NCBI GenBank assembly: GCA_023301665.1
Contig: JALZUL010000213.1
Coordinates: forward strand, 1 to 5,590
Direction of reading: 5' to 3'
Source of the DNA: Ascidiaceihabitans sp.
GTDB lineage: Bacteria; Pseudomonadota; Alphaproteobacteria; Rhodobacterales; Rhodobacteraceae
DNA length: 5,590 bases
Shown here: positions 4,885 to 5,590 of the stretch, one piece after another
Layout: every line of letters starts with the position of its first letter
How positions within the stretch are numbered: position 1 is the first letter of the stretch
The notes under the pieces: model-generated
Database searches by the model: none
Told to the model about the DNA's origin: nothing
What the model saw: the letters and a program-made list of their open reading frames with translations, nothing else
Made by a program: the position numbers and the translations under genes

Positions 4885-4922
4885 GTCGGCAATCCAGTGA
4901 ACAGTCACAAAAGGTGCGCATT

Positions 4923-5590
4923 ATGATCCCTCGCTATTCCCGTCCTGATATGGTGGCCATTTGGTCCCCTCAATCCAAATTCAAGATCTGGTACGAGATC
5001 GAAGCGCATGCCTGCGAAGCGATGGCGAACATCGGTGTGATCCCACGCGAAAACGCCGACGCCGTTTGGAAAGCCAAAGACGTCGAATTCGACGTAGCCC
5101 GTATTGATGAGATCGAAGCTGTCACCAAACACGACGTCATCGCCTTCCTGACACACCTTGCGGATATCGTCGGCAGTGACGCGGCCCGCTTTGTTCACCA
5201 AGGCATGACATCTTCGGATGTTCTAGACACTTGCTTTAACGTCCAATTGGTACGTGCCGCGGACATCTTGATTGCTGACGTTGAGCTGTTGCTTGCTGCC
5301 CTTAAGCGCCGCGCGATTGAGCACAAAGACACTGTACGGGTTGGCCGCAGCCACGGCATCCACGCCGAGCCAACAACAATGGGTCTGACGTTCGCTCGTT
5401 TCTACGCTGAAATGGATCGCAACCTGACCCGCCTGCGCACAGCACGCACCGAAATCGCAACCGGTGCCGTTTCTGGTGCCGTTGGTACATTCGCCAACAT
5501 CGATCCGGCCATTGAGGATCACGTTTGCGCCCAGCTTGGCCTAAGCCCAGAGCCGATCAGCACCCAAGTCATTCCACGTGATCGTCATGC
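4923..5590 (+). CDS. purB: Adenylosuccinate lyase, 3'-truncated
   Basis: The enzyme acts twice in purine synthesis: it splits SAICAR to AICAR plus fumarate, and adenylosuccinate to AMP plus fumarate. It works in the cytosol as a homotetramer of the fumarase/aspartase superfamily. The first 222 residues are visible of a protein usually about 430-435 residues long. Hallmarks seen are the opening MIPRYSRPDMVAIWS (1-15), TKHDV (68-72), GMTSSDVLDT (94-103), GRSHGIHAEPTT (141-152, with His144 the likely catalytic histidine) and GAVSGAVGTFAN (181-192), then TQVIPRDRH at the edge. The superfamily signature loop with the catalytic serine lies beyond the window. The frame has no internal stop. AAGG (4911-4914) lies 8 bases before the ATG at 4923-4925. 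It is divergent from the exported-protein gene. Confidence 0.97.
   Translation, partial: MIPRYSRPDMVAIWSPQSKFKIWYEIEAHACEAMANIGVIPRENADAVWKAKDVEFDVARIDEIEAVTKHDVIAFLTHLADIVGSDAARFVHQGMTSSDVLDTCFNVQLVRAADILIADVELLLAALKRRAIEHKDTVRVGRSHGIHAEPTTMGLTFARFYAEMDRNLTRLRTARTEIATGAVSGAVGTFANIDPAIEDHVCAQLGLSPEPISTQVIPRDRH

Noticed and set aside
4702..4908. A 68-codon minus-strand frame overlapping the exported-protein gene
   Set aside because: It is the same strand in another frame. The overlapping frame has a signal peptide, a good ribosome-binding site and coupling to the next gene.
4897..4908. Short dyad GTGAACAGTCAC before purB
   Set aside because: The arms are only 4 bp with a central gap, close to chance. 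Not called an operator.
5223..5522. A 99-codon frame antisense to purB, and a shorter nested one
   Set aside because: Shadows of purB, whose plus-strand frame is unambiguous.

Overview
The window looks like chromosomal DNA of an alphaproteobacterium, most likely a marine Rhodobacterales (Roseobacter-group) species. This rests on family content and protein style recognised by eye, with no database search: an alphaproteobacterial-type PurB, a fused alpha/beta hydrolase-OsmC protein, a DUF6314 protein, a DUF3445 (haem-dependent oxidative N-demethylase-like) protein and a Glyoxalase_8-type protein. Base composition is moderate in GC and the genes are densely packed. I see no tRNA, rRNA, CRISPR array, transposase, phage gene or attachment site.

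Layout. Positions 1-402 (+) hold the 3' part of a VOC/glyoxalase-fold gene whose start lies upstream of the window. It converges with a second, complete VOC gene at 419-835 (-), with 16 bases between the stop codons. A divergent spacer (836-1087) carries a good sigma70-like promoter for the second VOC gene and a stable hairpin. A Glyoxalase_8-type gene follows at 1088-1525 (+). It converges, across a 9-bp-stem hairpin, on a DUF3445 haem-enzyme-like gene at 1560-2309 (-). A 327-base gene-free stretch (2310-2636) then separates divergent genes; it holds a 12-base perfect palindrome and a 9-base direct repeat. The largest gene, 2637-3851 (+), encodes an alpha/beta hydrolase fused to an OsmC domain and ends at a strong bidirectional terminator (3878-3912). 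From the other side that terminator is approached by a two-gene unit on the minus strand: an exported 118-residue protein (4482-4838) and a DUF6314 protein (4083-4481), joined by a TAAATG junction. Divergent to that unit, 4923-5590 (+) is the first half of purB (adenylosuccinate lyase), cut by the window end.

How the genes fit together. No single pathway links them. PurB is housekeeping purine synthesis. The VOC proteins, the Glyoxalase_8 protein and the hydrolase-OsmC fusion all belong to families often tied to electrophile, peroxide or xenobiotic handling, but shared stress function is only an inference. I found no clear evidence of a new defence or mobile system. The points most worth a second look are the hydrolase-OsmC fusion, the solitary DUF3445 gene, the Glyoxalase_8 gene that lacks a VOC domain, and a tiny coding-like fragment (3911-3988, minus) whose stop codon abuts the shared terminator.
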